DNA from: Hydrogenophilales bacterium | Lineage (GTDB): Bacteria; Pseudomonadota; Gammaproteobacteria; Burkholderiales; Thiobacillaceae | Direction: 5' to 3' | Length of the DNA: 64,000 bases | NCBI GenBank assembly: GCA_016195805.1 | Contig: JACPYT010000002.1 | Coordinates: 186,001-250,000, forward strand | Part shown: positions 17,287 to 27,427 of the stretch, one piece after another | Layout of the letters: the number at the start of each line of letters is the position of its first letter | Numbering within the stretch: position 1 is the stretch's first letter | The notes under the pieces: generated by a model | Seen by the model: only the letters and a program-made list of their open reading frames with translations | What the model was told of the DNA's origin: nothing | The model's database searches: none | Translations under genes and position numbers: made by a program

Positions 17287-18680
17287 TGGACCGCATCGTC
17301 CGCCTGCGCGAATACCTGGCCGACTGCCGCCGCGCAGTGAGCTGGGCGACGCCGATCGCCACCAGCGGGCGGCTGACGCGGGTGTCCGGGCTGGTGATGG
17401 AGGCGGTCGGACTGCGGATGCCGGTCGGCAGCCAGTGCCATATCCAGATTCCCGGCGGCCAGAGCATCGAAGCCGAGGTGGCCGGGTTCGCTGGCGACCG
17501 CCTGTTCATCATGCCGGCGACCGACATCTACGGCGTGATGCCGGGTGCGCGGGTGATCCCCGACAATCCGCTGGCGGCCCAGCCGCCGCGCCTCGGCATG
17601 CGCTACATCCCGCGCCGCCGCGCGCAGGACCGGGTGCGCCAGGTGCCGGTGGGCGACAGCCTGTTGGGGCGCGTGCTCGACGGTGCCGGGCGCCCGCTCG
17701 ATGGCCTTGGACCGCTGATGCTGGAACGGCGGGTGCCGCTGTACAGCCGTCCGATCAATCCGCTCGAGCGTGCACCGATCCGGGAGACGCTGGACGTCGG
17801 CGTGCGCGCGATCAACGGCCTCTTGACGGTGGGGCGCGGGCAGCGGCTCGGCCTGTTCGCGGGCAGCGGCGTGGGAAAAAGCGTGCTGCTCGGCATGATG
17901 GCGCGCATGACCGAGGCCGACGTGGTGGTGGTGGGCCTGATCGGCGAGCGCGGCCGCGAGGTCAAGGAATTCATCGACCGCATCCTCGGCACCGAGGGCA
18001 TGGCGCGCGCCGTGGTGGTGGCGTCGCCGGCCGACCATCCGCCGTTGATGCGGCTGAATGGCGCAGCCTATGCGATGTCGATCGCCGAATATTTCCGCGA
18101 CCAGGGCAAGAACGTGCTGCTCATCATGGATTCGCTGACGCGTTACGCGATGGCGCAGCGCGAGGTGGCGCTGGCGATCGGCGAGCCGCCCGCGACCAAG
18201 GGTTATCCGCCGTCGGTGTTCGCCAAGCTGCCGCAACTGGCCGAGCGCGCCGGCAACGGCCGCAGCGGCAGCGGTTCGATCACCGCGTTCTTCACCGTGC
18301 TGATGGAAGGCGACGACCAGCAGGATCCGATCGCCGATGCGGCGCGCGCCATCCTCGACGGCCACATCGTGCTTAGCCGCGACCTCGCCGACGCCGGGCA
18401 TTACCCCGCGATCGACATCGAGGCCTCGATCAGCCGTGCGCAGCCCGACCTGCTCTCCGACGACGCGCTGGAGCGCACCCGCCGCTTCAAGTATCTCTAT
18501 TCGCGCTACATGCGCAGCCGCGATCTGCTGGCCGTCGGCGCTTATGTGCCGGGCGCCGATCTGGTGCTGGACGAAGGTGTGCGGCTGTATCCCCGGATGC
18601 AGGGCTACCTGATGCAGGGCATGCGCGAGCGTTCGACCCTGAATGACGCGCGCGTCGGCCTCGACGAGGTGCTCGGATGA
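17283..18680 (+). CDS. fliI: flagellum-type export ATPase FliI
   Basis: FliI is the F1-beta-like ATPase that energises type III export. The 465-residue length is normal. It has Walker [31 protein letters not shown], Walker [20 protein letters not shown] and the family segment [25 protein letters not shown]. The export-specific [20 protein letters not shown] loop is present, separating it from F1 subunits. It overlaps fliH and fliJ by 4 bp each. It is the best-conserved member of this cluster. Confidence 0.95.
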   Translation: MMDRIVRLREYLADCRRAVSWATPIATSGRLTRVSGLVMEAVGLRMPVGSQCHIQIPGGQSIEAEVAGFAGDRLFIMPATDIYGVMPGARVIPDNPLAAQPPRLGMRYIPRRRAQDRVRQVPVGDSLLGRVLDGAGRPLDGLGPLMLERRVPLYSRPINPLERAPIRETLDVGVRAINGLLTVGRGQRLGLFAGSGVGKSVLLGMMARMTEADVVVVGLIGERGREVKEFIDRILGTEGMARAVVVASPADHPPLMRLNGAAYAMSIAEYFRDQGKNVLLIMDSLTRYAMAQREVALAIGEPPATKGYPPSVFAKLPQLAERAGNGRSGSGSITAFFTVLMEGDDQQDPIADAARAILDGHIVLSRDLADAGHYPAIDIEASISRAQPDLLSDDALERTRRFKYLYSRYMRSRDLLAVGAYVPGADLVLDEGVRLYPRMQGYLMQGMRERSTLNDARVGLDEVLG

Positions 18681-19129
18681 AGCCGTTTTCCCTCGCGCGG
18701 GTCCTGCAGCTGGCCGAGCGGCGCAGCGAAACGCTGTCGCGCGGGGTCAAGCTCGCGCACGGCGTGTGGCTGCGCGCACGCGGCCGCCAGGTGCAGCTGC
18801 TCGCGCTGCGCGACGCTCATATTGCACAGCTGGCGGGCGAACTGCGCGGGGGCGTGACGGCGGCGCAGCTGCAGGAAACGAATCGTCTGCAACGCGCGCA
18901 GGCGGCTGAAATGCAGGCGGCGCAGGCCGCCATCGACGCCGCCCATCGCGACTGGCAGGCGCGGCTGGCCGAATGGATGCAGACCGAGCAGCGGGTGAAG
19001 GCGCTGCGCCTGCTGGAGCAGCGCCATCTGGCGCAGGCCGCCATCCAGCAACGACGCGTCGAGCAGCGCGATCACGACGAGCTGGTCGAGCTGACGCATC
19101 GGCGCGATGCGGGACAGCGGGGACGCTGA
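18677..19129 (+). CDS. fliJ: FliJ-like coiled-coil protein
   Basis: The 150-residue protein is almost all alpha-helical and rich in Gln, Ala, Arg and Glu (for example [20 protein letters not shown] and [21 protein letters not shown]), giving a two-stranded coiled coil as in FliJ, the central stalk of the export ATPase. Sequence is poorly conserved in the family, so the call rests on position after fliI, size and coiled-coil form. Overlaps fliI by 4 bp and the next gene by one base. Confidence 0.78.
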   Translation: MKPFSLARVLQLAERRSETLSRGVKLAHGVWLRARGRQVQLLALRDAHIAQLAGELRGGVTAAQLQETNRLQRAQAAEMQAAQAAIDAAHRDWQARLAEWMQTEQRVKALRLLEQRHLAQAAIQQRRVEQRDHDELVELTHRRDAGQRGR

Positions 19130-19593
19130 TGCGGCTGCTAGAACTTACGCCTGACGAAATCGCTTTCCTGACGGCGCCGTTCCCGCTGTCCGACGATTTG
19201 CAGATGCGCCTGACCCGCAAGCTTGCCGCGACGCTGAGCGCACGCCTGCGCCTGCCGCTTGAGGCGATGCCGCAGCCGGCGCCTGCACGTGTCGATACAC
19301 CCGCGTCGCCGACCTGGCAGCCCGATGCCGCGCTGGCCAGCCTGTGGCTGACGCGCCGCCTGGGCGGGCGTGACGTGGGGGGCAGCGGCCCCTTTGTCCC
19401 CGCCAGTTGCGTCCGCACCCTGGATGCCGTGCTGGCGGAATGCTGGCTGGATGCGCCGGCTCAGGCCGCGCCGCCGCATGCGCTGGCCTGGCGCATCGCG
19501 ACCGGTCTCACGCAGGCAACGCTCGCCGTAGCTTTGCCGCATTCCACAACCGACATGACGCGCTGGGCGCGGGAGGTCATCCGGCATGGCTAG
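19129..19593 (+). CDS. unknown protein in flagellar export operon, possible truncated FliM/SctQ-like
   Basis: A 154-residue protein starting [20 protein letters not shown]; the ATG shares its A with the TGA of fliJ. It occupies the place where fliK-L-M-N normally stand. The start (LTPDEIAFL) recalls the FliM N-terminal helix (LSQxEIDALL), and LASLWLTRRLGGR followed by VRTLDAVLAECWL vaguely recalls the FliM/SctQ middle domain (rlFGG, then E-rich helix, aW). No SPOA-type C-terminal domain follows. These similarities are by eye and weak. No membrane segments or signal peptide. It overlaps fliO by 8 bp. Confidence 0.6.
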   Translation: MRLLELTPDEIAFLTAPFPLSDDLQMRLTRKLAATLSARLRLPLEAMPQPAPARVDTPASPTWQPDAALASLWLTRRLGGRDVGGSGPFVPASCVRTLDAVLAECWLDAPAQAAPPHALAWRIATGLTQATLAVALPHSTTDMTRWAREVIRHG

Positions 19594-19921
19594 ATTCGTC
19601 GCGGCAGGCGCGTTGCTGCTGATTCCGTCCTGGGCGCTGGCGGCGACCGATACCGCCGGCAGCATGCTCACCGTGCTGCTGAGCCTGGCACTCATCCTCG
19701 GCGGGTTCGTCGCGGTCGCCTGGTTCGTCCGGCGTTATCTGCCGGGCATGGGAACGCAAGGCGCAGTCAAGGTGGTGGGGACGACGGCGGTGGGCGCACG
19801 CGAGCGCGTGGTGGTGGTCGAGGTCGACGGTACCTGGCTGTTGCTGGGCGTGGGCGGCGGCAATGTGCGTCTGCTGCATACCCTGCCGAAACCGGACTCG
19901 ATCCAGGAGCATGCACGATGA
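19586..19921 (+). CDS. fliO: FliO-like flagellar biosynthesis protein
   Basis: FliO assists assembly of the FliP ring. The 111-residue protein has a cleavable-looking signal (ARFVAAGALLLIPSWALAAT), a single membrane helix (MLTVLLSLALILGGFVAVAWFV) with the RRYLPG that typically follows, and the cytoplasmic beta-rich part VVGTTAVGARERVVVVEVDG with LLLGVGGGNVRLLHTL, the FliO signature. It overlaps fliP by 4 bp. Confidence 0.85.
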   Translation: MARFVAAGALLLIPSWALAATDTAGSMLTVLLSLALILGGFVAVAWFVRRYLPGMGTQGAVKVVGTTAVGARERVVVVEVDGTWLLLGVGGGNVRLLHTLPKPDSIQEHAR

Positions 19922-20646
19922 AGGCGATTTTTCTGCTGTTGGCACTGGGCCTGAGCGCCTCGGCCTGGGCCGGGGACGCCAGCGTGCCCCTGTTGAGCGT
20001 GACGCCGGGCGCGGGCGGGCAGGTGATCGGCGTGCCCGGCGCGAGCCTGCCCTGGCTGCTGCTGTTTCCGTTTCTGCCTGCCTTGCTGTTGGCGTTCACC
20101 GCCTTCACCCGCATCGCCGTGGTGTTGTTCCTGCTGCGGCAGGGTCTGGGCAGCCCGACCGCGCCGCCCAATCTGGTGCTGATGGGGCTGGCGGTGCTGC
20201 TGACCATTTTCGTGATGTCGCCCGCACTCAAGACCATCAATGCCGAGGCCTACCAGCCTTATCTGGCCGGCGCACTGAGCTTCAACGCCGCCGCCGAAAA
20301 GGCCGCGTCGCCGCTGAAAAGCTTCATGCTGCGGCAAACCCGTGCCGAAGACCTGGGCTTGTTCACGGAAAATGACAAAAGCATCGATCCCAAGCGGGTG
20401 GACAGCGTGCCGCTGGCCGCGCTGGCGCCGGCCTTCCTCACCAGCGAACTCAAGACCGCCTTCCAGATCGGCTTCATGGTCGTGCTGCCGTTCCTGGTGA
20501 TCGATCTGGTGGTCACCGCCGTGCTGACCGCGCTCGGCATGATCATGCTGCCGCCGCAACTGGTGTCGCTGCCCCTGAAACTGCTGCTGTTCGTCACGGT
20601 GGACGGCTGGCACCTGCTGGTCGGTTCGCTGATTGGGAGCTTCTGA
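19918..20646 (+). CDS. fliP: flagellar export channel protein FliP
   Basis: FliP builds the core export channel with FliQ and FliR. The 242-residue protein starts with a signal peptide (MKAIFLLLALGLSASAWAGD). It contains the conserved LLLFPFLPALLLAFTAFTRI, VLFLLRQGLGSPTAPPNLVLMGLAVLLTIFVMSP, LAPAFLTSELKTAFQIGFMV and FLVIDLVVTAVLTALGMIMLPPQ, ending KLLLFVTVDGWHLLVGSL. All are typical FliP segments. Confidence 0.95.
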   Translation: MKAIFLLLALGLSASAWAGDASVPLLSVTPGAGGQVIGVPGASLPWLLLFPFLPALLLAFTAFTRIAVVLFLLRQGLGSPTAPPNLVLMGLAVLLTIFVMSPALKTINAEAYQPYLAGALSFNAAAEKAASPLKSFMLRQTRAEDLGLFTENDKSIDPKRVDSVPLAALAPAFLTSELKTAFQIGFMVVLPFLVIDLVVTAVLTALGMIMLPPQLVSLPLKLLLFVTVDGWHLLVGSLIGSF

Positions 20647-20665
20647 TGGAAGGCGGTGTTTTCTA

Positions 20666-20920
20666 ATGGAGGGCCTTGCGCGCGACGCGCTCTGGCTGGT
20701 GATGCTGCTTGCCGCGCCGGTGTTGCTGGCGGGGCTGCTGACCGCATTTGCCATCAGCCTGTTTCAGGCGGCCACGCAGATCCTCGAACCGACCTTGTCC
20801 TTCGTTCCCAAGCTCATCGTCGTGCTGCTCGTGCTGGCGCTGCTGGGCAGCTGGATGGGCGGGCAGCTGGTCGAATTTGCGCGCAGCATGCTGACCGATT
20901 TCCCGGGCTTGGTCGAATGA
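20666..20920 (+). CDS. fliQ: flagellar export channel protein FliQ
   Basis: This 84-residue protein has two membrane hairpin segments (LWLVMLLAAPVLLAGLLTAFAI and LIVVLLVLALLGSWMGGQLV) joined by SLFQAATQILEPTLSFVPK, the FliQ signature. The ATG at 20666 (MEGLARDALW) fits; an earlier start at 20633 would overlap fliP. A GGAAGGCGG stretch about 12 bp upstream may be the ribosome-binding site. Confidence 0.93.
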   Translation: MEGLARDALWLVMLLAAPVLLAGLLTAFAISLFQAATQILEPTLSFVPKLIVVLLVLALLGSWMGGQLVEFARSMLTDFPGLVE

Positions 20921-20927
20921 GCGGCTT

Positions 20928-21677
20928 ATGCCCCTGAGCGAAGCGAGCCTGTCGGTCTGGGTATTTGCCTTTGCGCGCCTCGCCGGCTGGACCGTGTTCG
21001 ATCCGCTGACCGGCCGCCTGCCGCTGCTGTTGCGCCTGTTCCTGGCCGCCGTGCTGGCTGCCGTGCTGGCTCCGGGCTTGGCGGCCGGCGCCATTGCTCC
21101 CTTCAGCGTACAGGGTTTGCTGGCACTGGGCATGGAAGTCGCGTGGGGCGCGGCGCTGGCGCTCTGCGTGTGGCTGGTGTTCGCGGCGGTGAGCGCGGCG
21201 CTGGTGTGGGCCGGCCACACCGCGACCGGCGGCCTGCTGGCGCTGACCGCCGAACAGGCGGCGCCGGCGGACGCCGCCTGGCGCGCCCTGGCCGGATGGC
21301 TGGCGGCGATGGCGTTTCTAGGGGCAAGCGGGCATCTGCTGATTGTGCACGCGCTACGCGACAGCTTTGCTGCCATGCCGTTTGCCGTTCTGCCCGCCGC
21401 AACGGACCTGCGCCAGTTGGCCGAAGCCGGCAGCTGGCTGTTTGCGACCGGCGTGCAGCTGGCCTTGCCGCTGCTGGCCCTGGCGCTGCTGGTCCAGCTG
21501 GCATTCGGCATCGTGGCGCGCACCACGCCGGGCTTGGACATGTTCTCGGCCGGACTGGGCGTGGCGGCACTGGGGCTGGTGGCGCTTTGGATCGTGGCGG
21601 TGCCGCTGCTCGCGCATGGCGTCGGCCTGGGCATCGAACAGCTGACAGGCTGGCTGGGCAGGCTCGCGTCGAGATAA
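20928..21677 (+). CDS. fliR: flagellar export channel protein FliR
   Basis: FliR is the third channel subunit. The 249-residue protein is highly hydrophobic with about six membrane segments. It shows the family features VFAFARLAGWTVFDP, LLRLFLAAVLAAVLAPG, LALGMEVAWGAALALCVWLVF and LALLVQLAFGIVARTTPGLDMFSAGLGV. It is the last gene of the cluster. The genes for FlhA, FlhB and FliE, and for rod, hook and filament, are not in the window. Confidence 0.9.
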   Translation: MPLSEASLSVWVFAFARLAGWTVFDPLTGRLPLLLRLFLAAVLAAVLAPGLAAGAIAPFSVQGLLALGMEVAWGAALALCVWLVFAAVSAALVWAGHTATGGLLALTAEQAAPADAAWRALAGWLAAMAFLGASGHLLIVHALRDSFAAMPFAVLPAATDLRQLAEAGSWLFATGVQLALPLLALALLVQLAFGIVARTTPGLDMFSAGLGVAALGLVALWIVAVPLLAHGVGLGIEQLTGWLGRLASR

Positions 21678-21771
21678 AGCCAGTCGCAGCCAGATAGATT
21701 AGAATGCTGCGATTTATCGTGAACGCGCTGGAACAACGGCGCGGTACTGAAATAAAAGCGGCGGAAACAAG

Positions 21772-22662
21772 ATGGCAGAAATGAATACAGCCAGAGGAAG
21801 CCTGGTTGCGATAGTCACCCCCATGTCAGACGATGGCGCGCTCGACCTCGACGCGTTGCGCCGTCTGGTCGACTGGCATATCGCCGAAGGAACCGACGGC
21901 ATCTGCATCGTCGGCACCACCGGCGAATCGCCCACGGTCAGCTTCGATGAGCACTGCCTGCTGATCCGCACCACGGTCGAGCAGGTCGCCGGGCGGGTAC
22001 CGGTGATCGCGGGGACCGGCGCAAATTCCACCGCCGAAGCGATCGAACTCACCGAGTGCGCCAAGGCCGCAGGCGCACAGGCCGGTCTGTCGGTGGTGCC
22101 GTACTACAACAGGCCGACGCAGGAAGGCCTCTACCAGCACTACAAAAAGATTGCCGAGTCGGTCGATCTGCCGCTGATCCTCTACAACGTCCCGGGGCGC
22201 ACGGTCGCCGATCTGTCGAACGACACCACGCTGCGTCTGGCGGACGTGCCCGGCATCGTAGGCATCAAGGACGCCACCGGCAGCATGGAGCGCGCGGCCG
22301 ACCTGCTGCGCCGCGTGCCGAAGCATTTTTCGCTGTACAGCGGCGACGATGCCTCGGCGATGCCCTTTCTGCTGCTGGGCGGGCACGGCGTGATCTCGGT
22401 CACCGCCAACGTGGCGCCGAAACTGATGCACGAGATGTGCGTGGCGGCGCGCGACGGGAACCTGGCGCGTGCGCGCGAACTCAATAATGCATTGCTGCCG
22501 CTGCACAGCAAATTGTTTGTCGAGGCCAACCCGATTCCGGTCAAATGGGCGTGCGCAGAGCTGGGCCTGATCCCGTCCGGCCTGCGTCTGCCCTTGACCC
22601 CGCTGTCTGCCGGCTTGCACGACACGGTGCGTGATGCGTTGCGTCATGCCAAACTGATCTAG
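21772..22662 (+). CDS. dapA: 4-hydroxy-tetrahydrodipicolinate synthase
   Basis: DapA condenses pyruvate with aspartate semialdehyde, the first dedicated step of lysine/diaminopimelate synthesis. The 296-residue product shows [52 protein letters not shown] (catalytic Tyr), the Schiff-base lysine in [13 protein letters not shown] and [26 protein letters not shown] -10-like element lies about 70 bp upstream (21700-21705), without a clear -35. bamC follows, as in many proteobacteria. Confidence 0.98.
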   Translation: MAEMNTARGSLVAIVTPMSDDGALDLDALRRLVDWHIAEGTDGICIVGTTGESPTVSFDEHCLLIRTTVEQVAGRVPVIAGTGANSTAEAIELTECAKAAGAQAGLSVVPYYNRPTQEGLYQHYKKIAESVDLPLILYNVPGRTVADLSNDTTLRLADVPGIVGIKDATGSMERAADLLRRVPKHFSLYSGDDASAMPFLLLGGHGVISVTANVAPKLMHEMCVAARDGNLARARELNNALLPLHSKLFVEANPIPVKWACAELGLIPSGLRLPLTPLSAGLHDTVRDALRHAKLI

Positions 22663-22715
22663 CACGATGCAATGCGCCGTGCCGCTTTGATGCAAGCTTT
22701 TCTTTAGGACACCTT

Positions 22716-23816
22716 ATGCGTTTATTGCCCCTGTTCTTGATGGTTGCCGTAGCCCTGTCGGCCTGCGGCATCGTGGAATCCAAAAAGATCGATTACAAAT
22801 CGGCTCAGAAGGCGCCGACGCTCGAAGTGCCGCCCGATCTGGTGGCGCCGACAGCTGACGACCGCTACGCGATTCCCGATACCCAGGGCGGCGGCACCGC
22901 CACCCTGTCGACCTACAGCCAGGAACGCAAGGCCACGCCGGCCGCATCGACCACACTGTTGCCCACGGAAGAAAAGGTTCGCATCGAGCGCGCCGGCAGC
23001 GAACGCTGGCTGGTGGTGCAGGCGACCCCGCAGCAGGTATGGCCGGTGCTCAAGGACTTCTGGCAGGAGAACGGCTTCATCATCAACAAAGAGTCGCCCG
23101 CGACCGGCATCATGGAAACCGACTGGGCGGAAAACCGGGCCAAGATTCCGCAGGACGTCATCCGCCGCACGCTCGGCAAGGTGATCGACGGCCTGTATTC
23201 CACCGCCGAGCGCGACAAGTTCCGCACGCGCATCGAAACGGGCAAGGACGGTACCGAGATCTACATCAGCCATCGCGGCATGAAGGAGGTCTATACGACC
23301 GAGGGCAAGGACCAGACCAAATGGGAGCCGCGCCAGCCCGATCCCGAACTCGAAGCCGAAATGCTGCGCCGGCTGATGCTGCGCTTCGGCGTGGAAAAGA
23401 GCCGCGCCGATGCGCTGCTGACCCAGCAGCAACAGCCGGAACAGGCGCGCATCGTCCAGGACGCCGGTGTCCCGGTGCTGGAAATGGATGAAGGCTTCGA
23501 CCGGGCCTGGCGTCGGGTCGGCCTCGCGCTCGACCGTGTCGGCTTTGCGGTGGAAGACCGTGACCGCTCCAAGGGTGTCTATTACGTGCGCTACATCGAT
23601 CCCGATATCGACAACGCCAGCAAGCGCGACGACGGCATGCTCGCCAAGCTCGCCTTCTGGCGCAGCAAGAAGCCACAGACCTCGCCGCAACTGCAGATCG
23701 TGGTCAGCGAGGCGGGCGAGAAGAGCCGTGTCAGCGTCACCGGCACCGACGGCAAGCCGGCCGACGACAAGACGCGCAACCGCATCATCAATCTGCTGCA
23801 CAAGGAATTGAAGTAA
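22716..23816 (+). CDS. bamC: outer membrane assembly lipoprotein BamC
   Basis: BamC (NlpB) is a lipoprotein of the BAM outer-membrane assembly complex. The 366-residue protein has a lipoprotein signal with lipobox LSAC (Cys18), followed by the characteristic unstructured region IDYKSAQKAPTLEVPPDL. Two helix-grip domains follow (LVVQATPQQVWPVLKDFWQ and MDEGFDRAWRRVGLALDRVGF). Placement right after dapA matches the nlpB/dapX order. About 20 bp separates it from the next gene. Confidence 0.93.
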   Translation: MRLLPLFLMVAVALSACGIVESKKIDYKSAQKAPTLEVPPDLVAPTADDRYAIPDTQGGGTATLSTYSQERKATPAASTTLLPTEEKVRIERAGSERWLVVQATPQQVWPVLKDFWQENGFIINKESPATGIMETDWAENRAKIPQDVIRRTLGKVIDGLYSTAERDKFRTRIETGKDGTEIYISHRGMKEVYTTEGKDQTKWEPRQPDPELEAEMLRRLMLRFGVEKSRADALLTQQQQPEQARIVQDAGVPVLEMDEGFDRAWRRVGLALDRVGFAVEDRDRSKGVYYVRYIDPDIDNASKRDDGMLAKLAFWRSKKPQTSPQLQIVVSEAGEKSRVSVTGTDGKPADDKTRNRIINLLHKELK

Positions 23817-23841
23817 TTGAAGTGACGGGCGAAGGCGCTTG

Positions 23842-24600
23842 ATGAGGTTTGCAAGCCTGGGCAGCGGCAGCGAAGGCAACGGCCTGGTGGTCGAGGCCGG
23901 TTCCACCCGGGTGCTGATGGATTGCGGCTTCGGGCTGGCCGACAGCATTGCGCGGCTGGCGCGGCTCAAGCTCGCAGCCGCCGACCTGGCCGGCATCGTC
24001 GTGACCCACGAGCACAGCGACCATATCGGCGGAGTAGGGCGGCTGGCGCGCAAGCACAAGCTGCCGGTGTGGCTGACCGCCGGCACGCTGGCCATGGCGC
24101 AGGATCTCGACGGCGTGGCGGTGCGGGTGATCGACAGCCATGCGGCATTCGCGGTCGACGGGCTGGAAATCCAGCCGTTTCCGGTGCCGCACGACGCGCG
24201 GGAGCCGGTGCAGTTCGTGTTTGGCGACGGCAACCGCACGCTTGGGGTGCTGACCGACGCGGGGTGCAGTACACCGCACATCGAGGCCATGTTGGATGGC
24301 GTCGACGCGCTGGTGCTGGAATGCAACCATGACGCGACGATGCTGGAAAACGGGCCTTATCCCGCGAGCCTCAAGCGTCGCGTGGGCGGGCGTTTCGGCC
24401 ATCTGGAAAACGGCCAGTCCGCAGCCTTGCTGGGCAAGCTGAAACATGAAAAATTGCAGTGCGTGATGGCTGCGCACGTATCCAAAACGAACAACACGTC
24501 CGTGCTGGCGCAACGCGCGCTGGCCCAGGTGCTGGCGTGTGCGGACGAAGATGTGCGCGTGGCCTGCCAGACGGCAGGATTTGACTGGATCCGGATTTGA
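23842..24600 (+). CDS. MBL-fold metallo-hydrolase (YycJ/WalJ-like)
   Basis: The protein of about 252 aa starts MRFASLGSGSEGNGLVVEAG, the hallmark of the YycJ/WalJ subfamily of metallo-beta-lactamase-fold proteins. It has the zinc motif THEHSDHIGG (HxHxDH), a later NHD-type segment (LVLECNHDATML) and MAAHVSKTNNTSVLA. I chose the ATG at 23842 over a TTG at 23839. Such proteins are exonuclease-like and of debated function in Gram-negatives. It follows bamC, possibly in the same transcript. Confidence 0.88.
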   Translation: MRFASLGSGSEGNGLVVEAGSTRVLMDCGFGLADSIARLARLKLAAADLAGIVVTHEHSDHIGGVGRLARKHKLPVWLTAGTLAMAQDLDGVAVRVIDSHAAFAVDGLEIQPFPVPHDAREPVQFVFGDGNRTLGVLTDAGCSTPHIEAMLDGVDALVLECNHDATMLENGPYPASLKRRVGGRFGHLENGQSAALLGKLKHEKLQCVMAAHVSKTNNTSVLAQRALAQVLACADEDVRVACQTAGFDWIRI

Positions 24601-24644
24601 CCGGCCAGGACATTAATTGAACCAGCGATTTAACTGGACAGACT

Positions 24645-26023
<1,379 letters not shown>

Positions 26024-26027
<4 letters not shown>

Positions 26028-26368
26028 ACTGGGACCTGCTGTTGCTGGGGCTGTTGGGTGCGGTAGGCTGGTACTGGTATGCCGGCATGCAGGTGCGTGA
26101 ACAGGCCATCGCAGTGGGCCGCCGCGCCTGCGGCGAGGCAGGGGTGCAATTCCTCGACGAGAGCGTGGCCCTGAGCCGGACCCGTTTTGCGCGCAACGGC
26201 AGCGGCCAGCTGCAATTCCAGCGCGACTATCGCTTCGAGTTCTCCGATACCGGCAACAACCGCCGCCCCGGCGTCGTTCGCATGCTCGGCGAGCGCGTCG
26301 AATGGGTCGGCCTCGATGGGGAATGGCAGTCGGGACACGTGGCCAGCGTCACCCGGCTGCCGGGTTGA
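26024..26368 (+). CDS. DUF3301 domain-containing protein
   Basis: The 114-residue protein starts at GTG overlapping the rhlE stop. It has an N-terminal membrane anchor (MNWDLLLLGLLGAVGWYWYAG) then RACGEAGVQFLDESVALSR, the DUF3301 signature, and QFQRDYRFEFSDTGNNRRPG. Function is unknown in the family. Co-translated with rhlE by overlap. Confidence 0.85.
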
Positions 26369-26417
26369 TCCGGGGAGGCTTCGCCTTGCAGACGCAAGGC
26401 GTGGTCGCGTTCCGGCT

Positions 26418-27356
26418 TTACTCCTGCTCGATTTCGAGGATCGCCAGACTGATCTGCTGGCCCAGATTGGTATCCCACTCCGCCCAGTCCTGGTAGGCCT
26501 TGAGCTTTTCTGCGATGACCGGCTTCATTTCGTAATCGCTCTTGCCTTCGCCGTACATGCGCCGCACTTCGGACATCAGCGTACTGAAATAGGCTTTCTG
26601 GTCTTCGACAAACTTGCGGTCGCCCGTCTTGCCGTGGCCGGGCACGTAGCGTTTCGCGTTGAGGGCAAGCGCCCGGTCGGTGGCCTTCATCACGCCCTTG
26701 AACGTGCCGTCGCGGATATTCATGACCTGATGGTTCAGCACGTTGTCTGCGGTGAACAGGATGCGGTCTTCCACCACCTCGATCATCAGGTCGGTCTTGC
26801 TGTGCGCGTCGGTCGACGAATGGATGCGGAAGGTTTTGCCGCCGATTTGGAATGCCTGGCCGTCGGCCGCTTCGACGGTGGGAATCACGGCATGGGTGCC
26901 GTCGGTGTAGCCGCCGGTCATGTCCGACATCAGCTTGATCCAGAACGCGTCGGCGCCGTTCCTGGCCTGCTTGATCATGTCGGGGTGGGCGATCAGCGTG
27001 GCGTTCGGCCAGGCTTCCAGAATCGCCTGGTTGCCGAGCCAGTGGTCGCCGTGGACGTGGGTGTCGAAGATATGGGTGACCGGCTTGTCGGTCGTCTTGC
27101 GAATCTGGGCCACCACCATGCGGCCGACCTGCACGCTCGAACCCGGATCGATCACCACGACGCCCTCCTGCGTGACGACCCAGGCCGGGTTGTTCATGAA
27201 GCCCTGGTTGGCGACCGAAGGCACGCCTTGCGGGCCATGGATGACATAGGTGTCGGCGCTGATTTTCTGCGCCGGGTACGGATGGACGACGTCATTGGGG
27301 CCGGCCAGCGCCGACGTGCAGAAGGCCAGGATGGCGAGCAGGGGAAGGATGCGCAT
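26418..27356 (-). CDS. periplasmic MBL-fold metallo-hydrolase (SoxH-like)
   Basis: About 312 aa from the ATG at 27356 (MRILPLLAILAFCTSALAGP), which is a clear Sec signal peptide. The longer frame upstream (27386) places charged residues before it and is rejected. The enzyme has the zinc motif THVHGDHWLGNQAI, then LIAHPDMIKQ, DRILFTADNVLNHQ and KRYVPGHGKTGD, as in periplasmic metallohydrolases annotated SoxH or quinoprotein-relay hydrolases. SoxH relatives occur beside sulfur oxidation genes, but none is adjacent here, so substrate is open. Confidence 0.85.
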   Translation of the reverse strand: MRILPLLAILAFCTSALAGPNDVVHPYPAQKISADTYVIHGPQGVPSVANQGFMNNPAWVVTQEGVVVIDPGSSVQVGRMVVAQIRKTTDKPVTHIFDTHVHGDHWLGNQAILEAWPNATLIAHPDMIKQARNGADAFWIKLMSDMTGGYTDGTHAVIPTVEAADGQAFQIGGKTFRIHSSTDAHSKTDLMIEVVEDRILFTADNVLNHQVMNIRDGTFKGVMKATDRALALNAKRYVPGHGKTGDRKFVEDQKAYFSTLMSEVRRMYGEGKSDYEMKPVIAEKLKAYQDWAEWDTNLGQQISLAILEIEQE

Positions 27357-27427
27357 GGGGGCTTCTCCGTTCGGTTTGAAAGACAAACATACACAGGCCG
27401 GGGGATTTGTTTAATGGTCGAATCGGC

